A stretch of 64,000 nucleotides of DNA from contig NZ_PYGE01000014.1 of NCBI RefSeq assembly GCF_003014555.1, positions 1-64,000 of the forward strand, in the 5' to 3' direction. Numbering within the stretch: the stretch's first letter is position 1; every line of letters begins with the position of its first letter. The notes beneath the pieces are model-generated. The model made no database searches, was not told the DNA's origin, and saw only the letters and a list, made by a program, of their open reading frames with translations. This DNA is from Haloactinopolyspora alba (lineage in GTDB: Bacteria; Actinomycetota; Actinomycetes; Jiangellales; Jiangellaceae). A program made the translations under genes and the position numbers. Below are positions 34,313 through 42,528 of the stretch, piece after piece.

Positions 34313-35155
34313 CGCGGATTTTCGGTCGAAGAAGCGCAGCAACTCCCGCGCGGTGCCGTCCGGATCGTCCTCGGCGACGAAATGTCCCGCACCGGCCACC
34401 CGGCTCTGCTGCGCACCGGGGATCGCCGCCGCGAGGCGGTCCGCCGTGGACGTGTCCAGCCAGCCGTCCTCCTCGCCCCAGAGCACCAGCGTCTCCGCGG
34501 CGATCCGGTCGAGCCTCGCCACCACGTCGCGCGTGTCGTCGAAGCTGACGCTCGCGACCTGGTCGACCCAGCGTCGCTGCCCGGCCTCGCCTCTCCACGG
34601 CCACAAGTAGGCGGCGGCGACGTCGTCGGGCATCGGCCGATGGACGGCCGTGCGCAGACGCGGCGCGACGATGTCGCCGAAGACGTGCGGCGGCATGGTG
34701 CGGTAGGCCTCGGCGTGGCGCTGCATGTGCTCGGTGAACGTCGTGTTCCACGGCCCCAGCACGGCGGCGTCCAGCAGCGCGAGCTGCAGCGCCGGCACCC
34801 GCTCGATCAGGTGCGTCCGCAGCACGATCCCGCCGCCGATGTCGTGCCCGACGAGCCGGGGCTCGTCCAGACTCCAGTGCTCGATCAGCTCGGCGAGCGT
34901 GCGCGCCTGGGTGGCGATGGACGGTTCGGCACCGTCCGCGAGCCGCGAGTCACCGAAACCGAGCAGATCCCAGACGTGCACGGTGTACCGCCGCGCCAGC
35001 AGCGGGACGACGTCACGCCACAGGTACGACCACGCCGGAGTGCCGTGGACCAGCACCACCGGCGGCCCTTCCCCGAACACTCCGGTGGCCACCTCGCCGG
35101 CGGACACGCCGACCGTGCTCGGGAGCCGCCACGTCACCGTTGCCTGCTGTGTCAC
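34310..35155 (-). CDS. Alpha/beta hydrolase of the haloalkane dehalogenase/epoxide hydrolase type
   Basis: 281 residues. The oxyanion motif HGTPAWSYLW lies near 38-47. The nucleophile elbow is VGHDIGGGI with Asp105, so it is an Asp-nucleophile enzyme (dehalogenase, epoxide hydrolase or fluoroacetate-dehalogenase-like) and not a serine esterase. The catalytic His is in GAGHFVAEDDPD near residue 260. The preceding WxD/halide pocket cannot be judged. GTG 35155 is the start. It may be co-expressed with nothing else; the divergent CGNR gene starts 61 bp away. Confidence 0.87.
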   Translation of the reverse strand: MTQQATVTWRLPSTVGVSAGEVATGVFGEGPPVVLVHGTPAWSYLWRDVVPLLARRYTVHVWDLLGFGDSRLADGAEPSIATQARTLAELIEHWSLDEPRLVGHDIGGGIVLRTHLIERVPALQLALLDAAVLGPWNTTFTEHMQRHAEAYRTMPPHVFGDIVAPRLRTAVHRPMPDDVAAAYLWPWRGEAGQRRWVDQVASVSFDDTRDVVARLDRIAAETLVLWGEEDGWLDTSTADRLAAAIPGAQQSRVAGAGHFVAEDDPDGTARELLRFFDRKSA

Positions 35156-35175
35156 CAGAACCTCCCGACTAAGGG

Positions 35176-35241
35176 GTAACGTCTATCCAAGACAGTTACA
35201 TTAGGAGAGGTAAGAATTGAAAGCAAGTTTAGACAGTTACA
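35176..35241. promoter_or_regulatory. Repeated and inverted operator-like elements before the CGNR gene
   Basis: AGACAGTTACA occurs at 35190-35200 and again at 35231-35241, 41 bp (about four helical turns) apart. An inverted near-copy, GTAACGTCT, lies at 35177-35185. Two sites flank the start codon of the CGNR gene and overlap the divergent promoter. Confidence 0.4.
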
Positions 35242-35816
35242 CGGACGGTGCTCGGCTGGCGACCGACCTGGTGAACACCTCGGCCCGGGTGCGCACCGCG
35301 GGCGACGTCCTGGCCGATCCGGACGCCCTCGCCCGGTTCCTGGCCGAGCACGACCTCGAGCCGGCGGCCCTGGCCGGCGGGCGGTCGCCGGGCCACGACG
35401 ACCTGGAACAGGTCCGTCAGCTCCGCGAGGACGTGCGCGCGGCCATCGAGCCCGGCACCGAGGAGCAGGGCATCGCCGACGCGACCGCCCTGGCGGCACG
35501 CGCGGCCGGCACCCCGGGTCTGCACCGCGATCGCGCCGGGCGGTGGCAGTGGCACCTCACCACGTCACCGCAGGCGTCCCTGGCCGACGAGCTCGCCGTC
35601 ACGATCGGCATGGGCCTGCTCGGCACGCTGCAGGCGCTGAACCACGACCGGTTCCGTCGTTGCGCGTCACCGGTGTGCGACGGCCTGTTCGTCGACACCA
35701 GCAAGTCCGGCCGGCGCCGCTACTGCATGCCCGAGGTGTGCGGGAACCGGCTCAACGTCGCCAACCACCGGGCCCGGCAACGCGCGCACGCGTCGGGCGG
35801 GCGCGGGCGCGGCTGA
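35217..35816 (+). CDS. CGNR zinc-finger (ABATE domain) protein
   Basis: 199 residues with a TTG start at 35217 after AGGAGAGG. The N-terminal ABATE region begins LDSYTDGARLATDLVNTSARV. The C-terminal treble-clef finger is RRCASPVCDGLFVDTSKSGRRRYCMPEVCGNRLNVANHR, which contains the four Cys and the CGNR motif. Members are predicted stress-responsive transcription factors. It is divergent from the Asp-nucleophile hydrolase and likely controls it or itself through the repeats at 35176-35241. Confidence 0.9.
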   Translation: MKASLDSYTDGARLATDLVNTSARVRTAGDVLADPDALARFLAEHDLEPAALAGGRSPGHDDLEQVRQLREDVRAAIEPGTEEQGIADATALAARAAGTPGLHRDRAGRWQWHLTTSPQASLADELAVTIGMGLLGTLQALNHDRFRRCASPVCDGLFVDTSKSGRRRYCMPEVCGNRLNVANHRARQRAHASGGRGRG

Positions 35817-35852
35817 TGTCCCAGCCCTCCGGACGCGATCCTCGTCGATCAG

Positions 35853-35865
35853 TTCGTGGCACGAA
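35853..35865. promoter_or_regulatory. Perfect 13-bp palindrome before the BTAD gene
   Basis: TTCGTG-G-CACGAA, centred about 18 bp upstream of the -10 box. It would overlap the -35 region and is a likely operator. Confidence 0.45.
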
Positions 35866-35873
35866 TAGGCCGG

Positions 35874-35879
35874 TACAAT
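35874..35879 (+). promoter_or_regulatory. -10 box of the BTAD regulator gene (leaderless)
   Basis: TACAAT, close to the sigma-70-like consensus, lies 6 nt before GTG 35886. GGAGG at 35880-35884 is only 1 nt from that GTG, too close to act as a ribosome site. Confidence 0.5.
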
Positions 35880-35885
35880 GGAGGC

Positions 35886-37604
35886 GTGGGCTACGAACAG
35901 CTCACCGTCCAACTGCTCGGGGGGTTCTCGGTCACCGTCGGCGACCACACCACCCCGGACGGACGATGGCGCCTCAAACGCGCTGCCGACCTGGTCAAGC
36001 TGCTGGCCCTGGCGCCGCGGCACCGACTCCCGCGAGAGAAGGTCGTCGAGGCCTTCTGGCCGGACAGCGACCCCCAGTCCGCCGCGGTCAACGTTCGCAA
36101 GGTCGCCTTCCACGCCCGCCGGGTATTGCAGTTGCCGGACGGCATCGTGCTGGAGGAAGGGATGGTCCGGTTGGCGCCGAACCGTCGCGTCAGCACGGAC
36201 GTGCAGGACTTCCTGGCCGCGGCCGACAGGGCTCTGGCGGCGCACGACCCGGAGGCCTGTCGTGCCGCAGCTGCCCAGTACGGTGGCGAGCTACTCCCCG
36301 ACGACCCGTACGCCGAGTGGTGCTCCGACGAACGGCGACGCCTACGCTCTGTCTACCTCGACGTGCTTGCCTGCGGCCAGCTGTGGGGCCGGCTGGTCGG
36401 TGAGGACCCGACGAACGAGCGCGCACACCGCGAGATCATGCGCGTCCAGCTCGAGGGCGGCGACCGCACCGCCGCGATCCGCCAGTTCGAGCAGCTCAGC
36501 GAGACGCTCCGGGATGAGCTGGGGGTCTCCCCGGATCCCGAGACCGTCTCCCTGTACGAGCGGATCCTCGACGCGGAGGGCCGCGCGGCCCCGACCCCCG
36601 CCGAGCGGGCACGGGCCCTGCTGGCCTGGAGCCTCGTGCATTGGCAACGTGCCGATCTCGAGGAGACCGAACGTAGCGCCACCGAAGTTCGCGCTCTCGC
36701 CATCGACGCTCGCCTGCCGCGCGAGCTGACCGAGGCGAGTGAGTTGCTCGGCCTCGTCGCCTATACCCGGGGCGCATGGCGTGAGGTCTTCGCCCGTAGC
36801 TTCCTCGAGAGCCTGACCACCACGCCTGACCTCGCTCCGTTCATCCTCGACGCGAACATGTGCATGAGCGAGTTCGCCCTCGGTGAGGTCACGGGCATCG
36901 GCGACGTCGCCCGGCTGGGCGAGGAGATGATCAACGCGACCGGCGATGCGGATGTCACGCAAGCGAGCGCGCTCGGCCACCTGCTCCGCGGGGAGGCCTC
37001 TCTGCTGTCCGGAAACGACGCCGATCAGGCCCGGACCGACCTCGTGCAAGCATCCGAGCTGCACGAGCGAACATCGTCCGTCACCGGTTGGGCACTGTCC
37101 GTCGCACGGCTCGGCCAACTCGATGCTGTCGAGCACGACCAGCGGGCCGCTCACGATCGGTACCGGTCCGCGCTGCGGATCGCGTACGAGACGTCGGTGC
37201 CCGAGCATCTGCTGCCCTGCATCTACGGCGCGATGTTCGAGGGTGCGGGTGACGTCGAGGCGCTGGCGATCATCACGACGGCCGAATCCGGGATGAGCGG
37301 GCTCGCCGTCTGTGACCCTTGCGCGATGGCGTTCCGGATCGGCGCCTCGATGGCCTGCTCGCGATCAGGCGAGCCGGACCGTGCCCGCGAATACCTGAGC
37401 GAGGCGTCACGAGTGGCCACGATGTGGTCTGGCGGCCCATGGCACGCCGCGGTCGACGAGGCCGAGGCCACCCTGCAACAGGCACAGGGAGCGGAAGCCT
37501 CGACGGTGGGCGGACTGCTCCGGCGCGCCGCGGACGCCTTCGATGCCGCCAGCCGTCCACGCGACTCGACGCGCTGCCGCGCGTCACTCGCCGCCCTCCG
37601 GTAG
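35886..37604 (+). CDS. BTAD-domain (SARP-like) transcriptional regulator
   Basis: 572 residues. An OmpR-like winged helix is followed by a bacterial transcriptional activator domain of TPR-like helices (STDVQDFLAAADRALAAHDPEACRAAAAQYGGELLPDDPYAEWC, AHREIMRVQLEGGDRTAAIRQFEQLSETLRDELG). There is no NB-ARC ATPase. The ~300-residue C-terminus is helical with AxxxG repeats and could be a TPR-type sensor. GTG 35886 is chosen because it follows a -10 box by 6 nt; GTG 35856 lies inside the palindrome. A small DUF4242 gene 83 bp downstream may be its target. Confidence 0.85.
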   Translation: MGYEQLTVQLLGGFSVTVGDHTTPDGRWRLKRAADLVKLLALAPRHRLPREKVVEAFWPDSDPQSAAVNVRKVAFHARRVLQLPDGIVLEEGMVRLAPNRRVSTDVQDFLAAADRALAAHDPEACRAAAAQYGGELLPDDPYAEWCSDERRRLRSVYLDVLACGQLWGRLVGEDPTNERAHREIMRVQLEGGDRTAAIRQFEQLSETLRDELGVSPDPETVSLYERILDAEGRAAPTPAERARALLAWSLVHWQRADLEETERSATEVRALAIDARLPRELTEASELLGLVAYTRGAWREVFARSFLESLTTTPDLAPFILDANMCMSEFALGEVTGIGDVARLGEEMINATGDADVTQASALGHLLRGEASLLSGNDADQARTDLVQASELHERTSSVTGWALSVARLGQLDAVEHDQRAAHDRYRSALRIAYETSVPEHLLPCIYGAMFEGAGDVEALAIITTAESGMSGLAVCDPCAMAFRIGASMACSRSGEPDRAREYLSEASRVATMWSGGPWHAAVDEAEATLQQAQGAEASTVGGLLRRAADAFDAASRPRDSTRCRASLAALR

Positions 37605-37687
37605 GAGGAACGCCCACGGAACGGCCGCTGCCTACGGTACTCGGTGCGGGATGAAGGCCATCGCGCATCGAAGCAAAGGAGCACGTC

Positions 37688-37939
37688 ATGCCGTTGTTCA
37701 TGGACGTCCACCACAGCATCCCCGAAGGCGCCGACGCCGCAGCCGTCGCGAGCGCGCACCTGGCGGACCTGAGGATTCAGGACAAGTACCACGCCCGCTA
37801 CCTCAACTACTGGCTCGACCCCACAGCAGGCAAGATCTTCTGCCTGGTCGACGCACCCGATGCCGAGTCCGCGCATGCGGTCCACCGGGAGGCCCACGGC
37901 CTCGTCGCGGACGAGATCTTCCCCGTCGTTCAGGGCTGA
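37688..37939 (+). CDS. DUF4242 (SCO4226-like nickel-binding) protein
   Basis: 83 residues, full length for the family. It starts MPLFMDVHHSIPEGADAAAVASAHLADL and contains KYHARYLNYWLDPTAGKIFCLVDAPDAESAHAVHREAHG, the DUF4242 core with conserved His and Glu residues. A Streptomyces homologue binds nickel in a ferredoxin-like dimer. AAAGGAG precedes the ATG. It follows the BTAD regulator and overlaps the convergent reductase gene by 10 nt. Confidence 0.9.
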   Translation: MPLFMDVHHSIPEGADAAAVASAHLADLRIQDKYHARYLNYWLDPTAGKIFCLVDAPDAESAHAVHREAHGLVADEIFPVVQG

Positions 37940-38835
37940 TCGCGCTGCCGTCCGGAGGGAAGGGTGACGGCGGTCAGGCCGAGGTCTCCGCGGCCGGCGC
38001 CGATCTCCAGGTCCAGAAGACGGGAGACGTCGGTCAGTCCGCCGTCGCCGAGGGCGGACCCGGCACGCTGCGCGACGAGCTCGTCGACGACCATACGGTG
38101 CTCCCGCAGGTCCGCCGGACCGCGCGGGTACTCGCCGTCGAGCACCTCGCCGGCCGTGTCCGCCGCAGCGGCGACGACGTGTCCCAGCTGGATCGCGGCG
38201 GTCTCGGCGAACCCCGCGACGTCGAGGCCGGCCTCGCGCGCCGCCGTCAGCGCCCGCAGGAGGCCGAGCTGCGCGTCGTACCACACACCGAACAGCGTGA
38301 GGTCCCACACCGCCGCCGCGGCCGGGTTCTCGCCGACGTGCCGGGCGGTCGAGAGCAGCTCCAGGACGCTGAGGTGCCGGTCGAACGCGTGCCGCGAGCC
38401 GCCGTACAGGATCGTCGCCGCCGGCGTGCCGATGTCCTCCGGAGCCGTCTGCACCCCGGCGTCCAGATAGAGCGCCCCGGAGGACTCGGCACGGGCGGCG
38501 GTGCGGTCGGCGTCGGCCGCCGACCCCGTGCACAGCGCGACGACCGTGCGCCCGCCGAGCCCGCCGGGCACCGCGTCGAGCTCGGCGAACACGTCGTCCA
38601 AGGCCGAGTAGTCGGTGACGGTCAGCAACGTCAGCTCCGACGCCAGGACCGCGTCGCCGACCGAGTCGACCGCCGTCGCGCCGTCGTCGACCAGCGCCGA
38701 CGTGCGTGAGCTCGTCCTGTTCCACACCGTCACCGTGAGTCCGGCCTTGAGCAGTGTTCTGGCGACGGCGGTTCCGATGGCGCCGGTGCCGGCGACGGTG
38801 ACGGTCCGGGTGGGCGCGTCCGAGGAGTTCGTCAT
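37930..38835 (-). CDS. NAD(P)-dependent imine-reductase/beta-hydroxyacid dehydrogenase-family protein
   Basis: 301 residues. The Rossmann motif VTVAGTGAIGTAVARTLLKAGLTVTVWNRT is near the N-terminus. The second domain is all-helical, as in 6-phosphogluconate-dehydrogenase-type reductases. YLDAGVQTAPEDIGTPAATILYGG replaces the usual catalytic-Ser loop and resembles the imine reductase group. ATG 38835 is preferred over the earlier frame start. A SoxR-like box and a TTGACC -35 element sit just upstream, so expression may answer to redox-cycling compounds. Confidence 0.85.
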   Translation of the reverse strand: MTNSSDAPTRTVTVAGTGAIGTAVARTLLKAGLTVTVWNRTSSRTSALVDDGATAVDSVGDAVLASELTLLTVTDYSALDDVFAELDAVPGGLGGRTVVALCTGSAADADRTAARAESSGALYLDAGVQTAPEDIGTPAATILYGGSRHAFDRHLSVLELLSTARHVGENPAAAAVWDLTLFGVWYDAQLGLLRALTAAREAGLDVAGFAETAAIQLGHVVAAAADTAGEVLDGEYPRGPADLREHRMVVDELVAQRAGSALGDGGLTDVSRLLDLEIGAGRGDLGLTAVTLPSGRQRDQP

Positions 38836-38850
38836 GCCGCCACCGTGCAA

Positions 38851-38868
38851 CCTCAAGTCTTATTGAGG
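38851..38868 (-). promoter_or_regulatory. SoxR/MerR-like operator
   Basis: CCTCAAGTCTTATTGAGG matches the classical SoxR box CCTCAAGTTAACTTGAGG at 14 of 18 positions, including both CCTCAA/TTGAGG ends. On the minus strand TTGACC (38872-38867) would be the -35 and CACGGT (38847-38842) the -10, with the 19-bp spacing typical of MerR-type promoters. The start codon at 38835 follows by 6 nt. Confidence 0.6.
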
Positions 38869-38882
38869 TCAACCGCCGGCCG

Positions 38883-39269
38883 TCAGCCGTCGTCGCCGGA
38901 CCACCCCGGGCGCAACTCGACCGTCTCGCCGGGGCCGGCGAACTGCGCCGCGACCTCCTCGGCACGCTCCCTGCTCTGGACGTCGATCAGGAAGAAGCCG
39001 GCAAGATGCTCTTTGGCCTCCGAGTACGGGCCGTCCGTGACGACGGAATCGCCGCCGGACCACCGGTAGAGCCTGGCGTCGGCGGGATCTCCAAGCGCCT
39101 CGCCGCCGGCGAGCTCCCCGTTGGCCTGGAGCTCGCTGAGCAGGGTGTCGAAGTCGCGGTTCAACGTGTCCCGCTGCTCCTGAGGCATCGCTTGGACCTC
39201 GGCGACGTAGTCACCGGTCGGGTGGCCCCAGGGCTGGGGGTTGGAGTGGATGAGGATGACATATTTCAT
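38883..39269 (-). CDS. YciI-family (YCII-related) protein
   Basis: 128 residues. The YCII domain begins KYVILIHSNPQPWG and has conserved LLSELQANGELAGGEALGDPADA, the His-free form used by actinobacterial paralogues, and TDGPYSEAKEHLAGFFLIDV. AGGAG lies 8 nt before ATG 39269. Such proteins are often made with ECF sigma factors; none is present here. Dimeric ferredoxin-like fold; function unknown. It ends 48 bp before the imine-reductase gene and could be upstream in the same transcript. Confidence 0.9.
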   Translation of the reverse strand: MKYVILIHSNPQPWGHPTGDYVAEVQAMPQEQRDTLNRDFDTLLSELQANGELAGGEALGDPADARLYRWSGGDSVVTDGPYSEAKEHLAGFFLIDVQSRERAEEVAAQFAGPGETVELRPGWSGDDG

Positions 39270-39387
39270 CGGTGACTCCTGCGATCGTTCGGTGGCCGTG
39301 CGGCCCTTTCACGGGTGACGTCGGAGCCCGATCGCGGCGCTCGACACGGTGGCGCGAAATCGCCGCGGAAAATGCCGTGTGCTCCCA

Positions 39388-40260
39388 TCAATCCAGCGAC
39401 GCGCGCAACGCGGCCGCGAACGCGACCGGGTCGCCGTGCTGGCCGTACTCGCCACCGAGAAACCCGGCGTGGTCACTGGGATACTCGACGACGGTCCGGC
39501 CGAGCTCGCCAGCGACTGACCTGGCGCCTCGGGCGGCGATCTGCTCGCCGGACTCCGCACCGGCCACCAGGACGAGCCGGTCGCCTAAGTCGGTCAACGC
39601 CGCGAAATCGGGCTCGTAGATGTTGCATACCGGCATGTTCCGCATCAGCGGAGCGTCACGGGAACCGTCGTCCTCGGCCGGCAGACCGAACGCGGCCGGG
39701 TCGGGCGCCGGCTGGTCAAGGTAGTCCGCGGGCAGCGGCCCGTCGTACATCACCAGCGCGATGAACTTCGCCATCGCCGGGCCGAGCCCGGCGTCGCGGT
39801 ACGTGGCACGGATGTCGTGCATCGCCGCCACCACCATCTCGCGGTCGGGCAGCAGGACCACGGTCGGCGGCTCGTGCGCGACGACCCGGCGCAGGTCGCC
39901 GGGGTGCGCTGCCGCCAGCGCGAGCGCGTTGATGGCGCCGCCGCTGCTTGCGAACATGTCCACCGCCCCGGCGTCGAGGTCCTGGATGACGCGGTGCAGG
40001 TCGTCGGCGTGCTGCGTGGGTTCGAGATCGGTGGTGTCGGTCGGGTTGCGTCCGGCACCACGAGGGTCGTAGGTGATCACTGGACGGTCGGTGAAGTGGC
40101 TCGCCAACGTACCGAAGCCGACCGCGTCCATCGGCGATCCGATGAGCAGCAGCGCCGGCCGATCCGGGGCCGCCGTACCGAGGTCCCCGCGGACGTCGTA
40201 CGTCACCGCCGCCGCGCCGCTTCCGACCATGTGCGTCCGCACGGTGCTGTTCTCAGCCAT
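39388..40260 (-). CDS. Alpha/beta hydrolase (serine nucleophile)
   Basis: 290 residues. The strand LLLIGSPMDAVGFGTLASHF holds the oxyanion loop. The nucleophile elbow is FASSGGAIN with Ser106. The acid is probably in LVLVAGAESGEQ, and the His is in SDHAGFLGGEYGQHGDP. Actinobacterial members of this type are esterases or hydrolases of unknown substrate. ATG 40260 is the start. It lies upstream of no obvious partner; the P-loop gene ends 88 bp before it. Confidence 0.87.
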   Translation of the reverse strand: MAENSTVRTHMVGSGAAAVTYDVRGDLGTAAPDRPALLLIGSPMDAVGFGTLASHFTDRPVITYDPRGAGRNPTDTTDLEPTQHADDLHRVIQDLDAGAVDMFASSGGAINALALAAAHPGDLRRVVAHEPPTVVLLPDREMVVAAMHDIRATYRDAGLGPAMAKFIALVMYDGPLPADYLDQPAPDPAAFGLPAEDDGSRDAPLMRNMPVCNIYEPDFAALTDLGDRLVLVAGAESGEQIAARGARSVAGELGRTVVEYPSDHAGFLGGEYGQHGDPVAFAAALRASLD

Positions 40261-40347
40261 CAGGCACGTCCTCTCCAGGCTGTCGGCTCACTGTCATGGT
40301 GCAGGTGTGCTCGGGAGATTACCGCCGTTCCGAGTGACCGCCGTCAC

Positions 40348-40860
40348 TCACGCCATACCAGCGTGCCCGAGAACGATGGCGGTCACCTCGTGGACAGAGT
40401 GGACGGAGGTGTCGATCACCAGGCAGGCTCCCGCACTCAACTGCGGCCCGACGGTCTCGCGCAGGTTCAGCTCGCGGCGGAGCTCGTCCGGGCCCTTCCC
40501 GTACTCGTGAACCGTCCTACTGGCCAGCCGGGACATCGCGACATCCGTCGGAACCATCAACGTGACCACGTGTTCGAGAGCCGGATAGAAACTCGCCTGC
40601 CCGGTGGAGGTGCCGGCAACGAACAACGGCCCCGGTGCCGCGTCCAGCAGCGCGCGGACCTCGCCCTCACGCCATCGCCAGTCGAGCGGGGTGTCCGCCT
40701 CCGGGTCGGCGTACTCCGAGCCGTCCGGCACGAGGTGTGACCACTCGTCGGCATCGAGGTCCACGGCATGGTGCCCGAGCTCCGCAAGTCGCCGGATCGT
40801 ACTGGTCTTCCCGGTGGCGGACATCCCGGTGATCAGCGTCCGGGTCGCTGGCACAGACAC
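40348..40860 (-). CDS. Small P-loop (AAA/shikimate-kinase-like) nucleotide-binding protein
   Basis: 170 residues with GTG 40860. The Walker A motif GMSATGKTS is at 12-20, followed by IRRLAELGHHAVDLDADEW. A likely Walker B/LID region is LFVAGTSTGQASF, and basic residues R..R in MSRLASRTVHEYG could be a LID. The size and layout are those of small kinases (gluconate, shikimate, broad-specificity nucleoside), but no substrate-specific motif is recognisable. It follows the hydrolase gene at 40870 by 9 bp and is probably co-transcribed with it. Confidence 0.83.
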   Translation of the reverse strand: MSVPATRTLITGMSATGKTSTIRRLAELGHHAVDLDADEWSHLVPDGSEYADPEADTPLDWRWREGEVRALLDAAPGPLFVAGTSTGQASFYPALEHVVTLMVPTDVAMSRLASRTVHEYGKGPDELRRELNLRETVGPQLSAGACLVIDTSVHSVHEVTAIVLGHAGMA

Positions 40861-40869
40861 GGGTGCGCT

Positions 40870-41700
40870 TCAGGCGTCGTCGGGCATGGGCGCGTCCAGG
40901 AACGTCAGCACCGTGTCCCGGACCAGGTCAGTGCGGGCGAGCCCGGAAAAGTGGGTCGTGCCGGGGAACACCGCCAACTGCGAAGCAGGGACGCCGACGA
41001 AGTCGCCGTTGACGTCACCACCGCGCAGCTGCAGGAACCGCACGGCGTGCTCGAGCCGGACGGCGTCGCAGTCGCCGACGGTGATCAGCGTCGGCGCGGC
41101 GATGCCGCGGATGTCGTCGTCGGACCAGCCGGGGAAGCCTTGGTCGAAGCTGCCGAGCTTGTCGAGCAGATCCTGCAGCCGGTCCGGGTGCGGCGACTTC
41201 TCGCGATACTCCTGCTCCATGGGGGTGCCGGCGACCATGTCGACGGTCATCTCGCCCACCGCCTCCGCGTTCTCCGGGCGGTCCCCGTCCGGATGGAACG
41301 ACACGGACGAGACGATCAGCTTGCGGACCAGTTCGGGCTGCCGGATCGCCAGCTGCAGGGCCACAGCGCCGCCGATGCTGAAGCCGAAGACGTCGGCCTG
41401 CGGTATGTCCAGATGCCGCAGCAGACCGGCAACGTCGGAGGCCAAGCCGGCGCTGGTCAGCGGCCGGTCGATGTCGTTCGTCCGCCCGTGCCCCTGGAAG
41501 TCGGCCGCGACGACCTGGCGGGTCTCGGCCAGGTGCGGGAGCAGTTCGCCGAACTGCAGATCGATGTTGAACAGCCCACCGTGCAACAGCAACAACGGCG
41601 TCCCGCCGGACCCGTGGATCTCGTAGTACATCTGCAGGCCGTTGACCGGAGCGTATCCGGACTTCAGCGCGGACGGTGCTTGCGTGGTCTGGTCGGCCAC
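40870..41700 (-). CDS. Alpha/beta hydrolase (serine nucleophile)
   Basis: 276 residues. LLLLHGGLFNIDLQFGELLPHL provides the oxyanion hole, GFSIGGA contains Ser108, and FPGTTHFSGLART has the likely catalytic His. It resembles proline-iminopeptidase/chloroperoxidase-type esterases. GTG 41700 follows GAGGAGG. It heads a two-gene transcript with the P-loop protein. Confidence 0.88.
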   Translation of the reverse strand: MADQTTQAPSALKSGYAPVNGLQMYYEIHGSGGTPLLLLHGGLFNIDLQFGELLPHLAETRQVVAADFQGHGRTNDIDRPLTSAGLASDVAGLLRHLDIPQADVFGFSIGGAVALQLAIRQPELVRKLIVSSVSFHPDGDRPENAEAVGEMTVDMVAGTPMEQEYREKSPHPDRLQDLLDKLGSFDQGFPGWSDDDIRGIAAPTLITVGDCDAVRLEHAVRFLQLRGGDVNGDFVGVPASQLAVFPGTTHFSGLARTDLVRDTVLTFLDAPMPDDA

Positions 41701-41805
41701 AACAGGCCTCCTCGTCTGTCAGTACGAGCGGAGCGATGTGTGTCGTAGCCAACATCCGCGGCACGGGCTCTGTCCAGTCCCCCGACGCCGCGCGGCACCG
41801 CCGCT

Positions 41806-42408
41806 CTAGCGCAGGCGTCGCGCTCGCAGAACGGTGTCGTGGGTGTGGTGCGTGCCCGCCGGGGCAGGAGCGCTGCGGGCACGGGTCTCGTCGACCAGGA
41901 CGGTCCAGTCGTCGGCGAGCAGGGCGGCGATCTCGCTGGGCTGGTAGTAGTCGCTCGGCTCGAAGCCGTCCTCGGGGCGCGGCGGCACTTCCGCGAGGTC
42001 GTGACCGACGAACAGGAGAGTGCCGCCAGGCGCGACGGCGGCGAGCAGGCCGCGCAGCCCATCGTGGCCCGCCTGGCGCAGGAGCGGGAAGTACTGGACG
42101 GACACCAGGTCGAACGCGCCCGGCGGAGGTGGCGCGGTGGTCAGGTCGCCGTACTTCCACGCCACGCGCCCGTCGACGTCCGTCCCCGCGGCGGCAGCGC
42201 GCTGCAGAGCGACTCGGGAGATGTCGACGGCGGTGACCTGCCAGCCGCGCCGAGCCAGCCAGAGTGCGTCGGCGCCCTCACCGCACCCGACGTCGAGTGC
42301 CTGCCCTGGTGCCAGCTCGCTCACCTCGGCGACGAGCACCCCGTTGGGTTCACCGCTGAAGAGCTGGTCATGACTCTGATACCGCTCGTCCCAGAACTGT
42401 GCGTCCAT
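41806..42408 (-). CDS. Class I SAM-dependent methyltransferase (TehB-like)
   Basis: 200 residues. The SAM motif I is ALDVGCGEGADALWLARRGWQVTAVD; the motif IV region is FDLVSVQYFPLL, and VAPGGTLLFVGHDL is the post-IV strand. It starts MDAQFWDERYQSHDQLFSGEPN, a form seen in tellurite/thiol methyltransferases of the TehB type. GAGGTGAGG precedes ATG 42408. The 26-bp palindrome at 42423-42448 lies 15 bp upstream and probably controls it. Confidence 0.88.
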   Translation of the reverse strand: MDAQFWDERYQSHDQLFSGEPNGVLVAEVSELAPGQALDVGCGEGADALWLARRGWQVTAVDISRVALQRAAAAGTDVDGRVAWKYGDLTTAPPPPGAFDLVSVQYFPLLRQAGHDGLRGLLAAVAPGGTLLFVGHDLAEVPPRPEDGFEPSDYYQPSEIAALLADDWTVLVDETRARSAPAPAGTHHTHDTVLRARRLR

Positions 42409-42422
42409 GCGTGTCCTCACCT

Positions 42423-42448
42423 CGATGTCGGTTCCGGTACCAACATCG
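42423..42448. promoter_or_regulatory. Near-perfect 26-bp palindrome before the TehB-like gene
   Basis: Left half CGATGTCGGTTCC and right half GGTACCAACATCG are complementary at 11 of 13 positions. The size suits a TetR-type or similar dimeric repressor. No such repressor gene is adjacent. Confidence 0.5.
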
Positions 42449-42528
42449 CTCTCGCCCTGCGCGATCGACAAAGTTCGTTGCCAGGACGGCAAAGCAGTAA
42501 GTGTGCCAGCGCTCCCGCACAAACTGAA

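Noticed and set aside
37223-38965. A 580-codon minus-strand frame in the BTAD/reductase region
   Set aside because: It is out of frame with the reductase gene, whose Rossmann motif fixes the correct frame.
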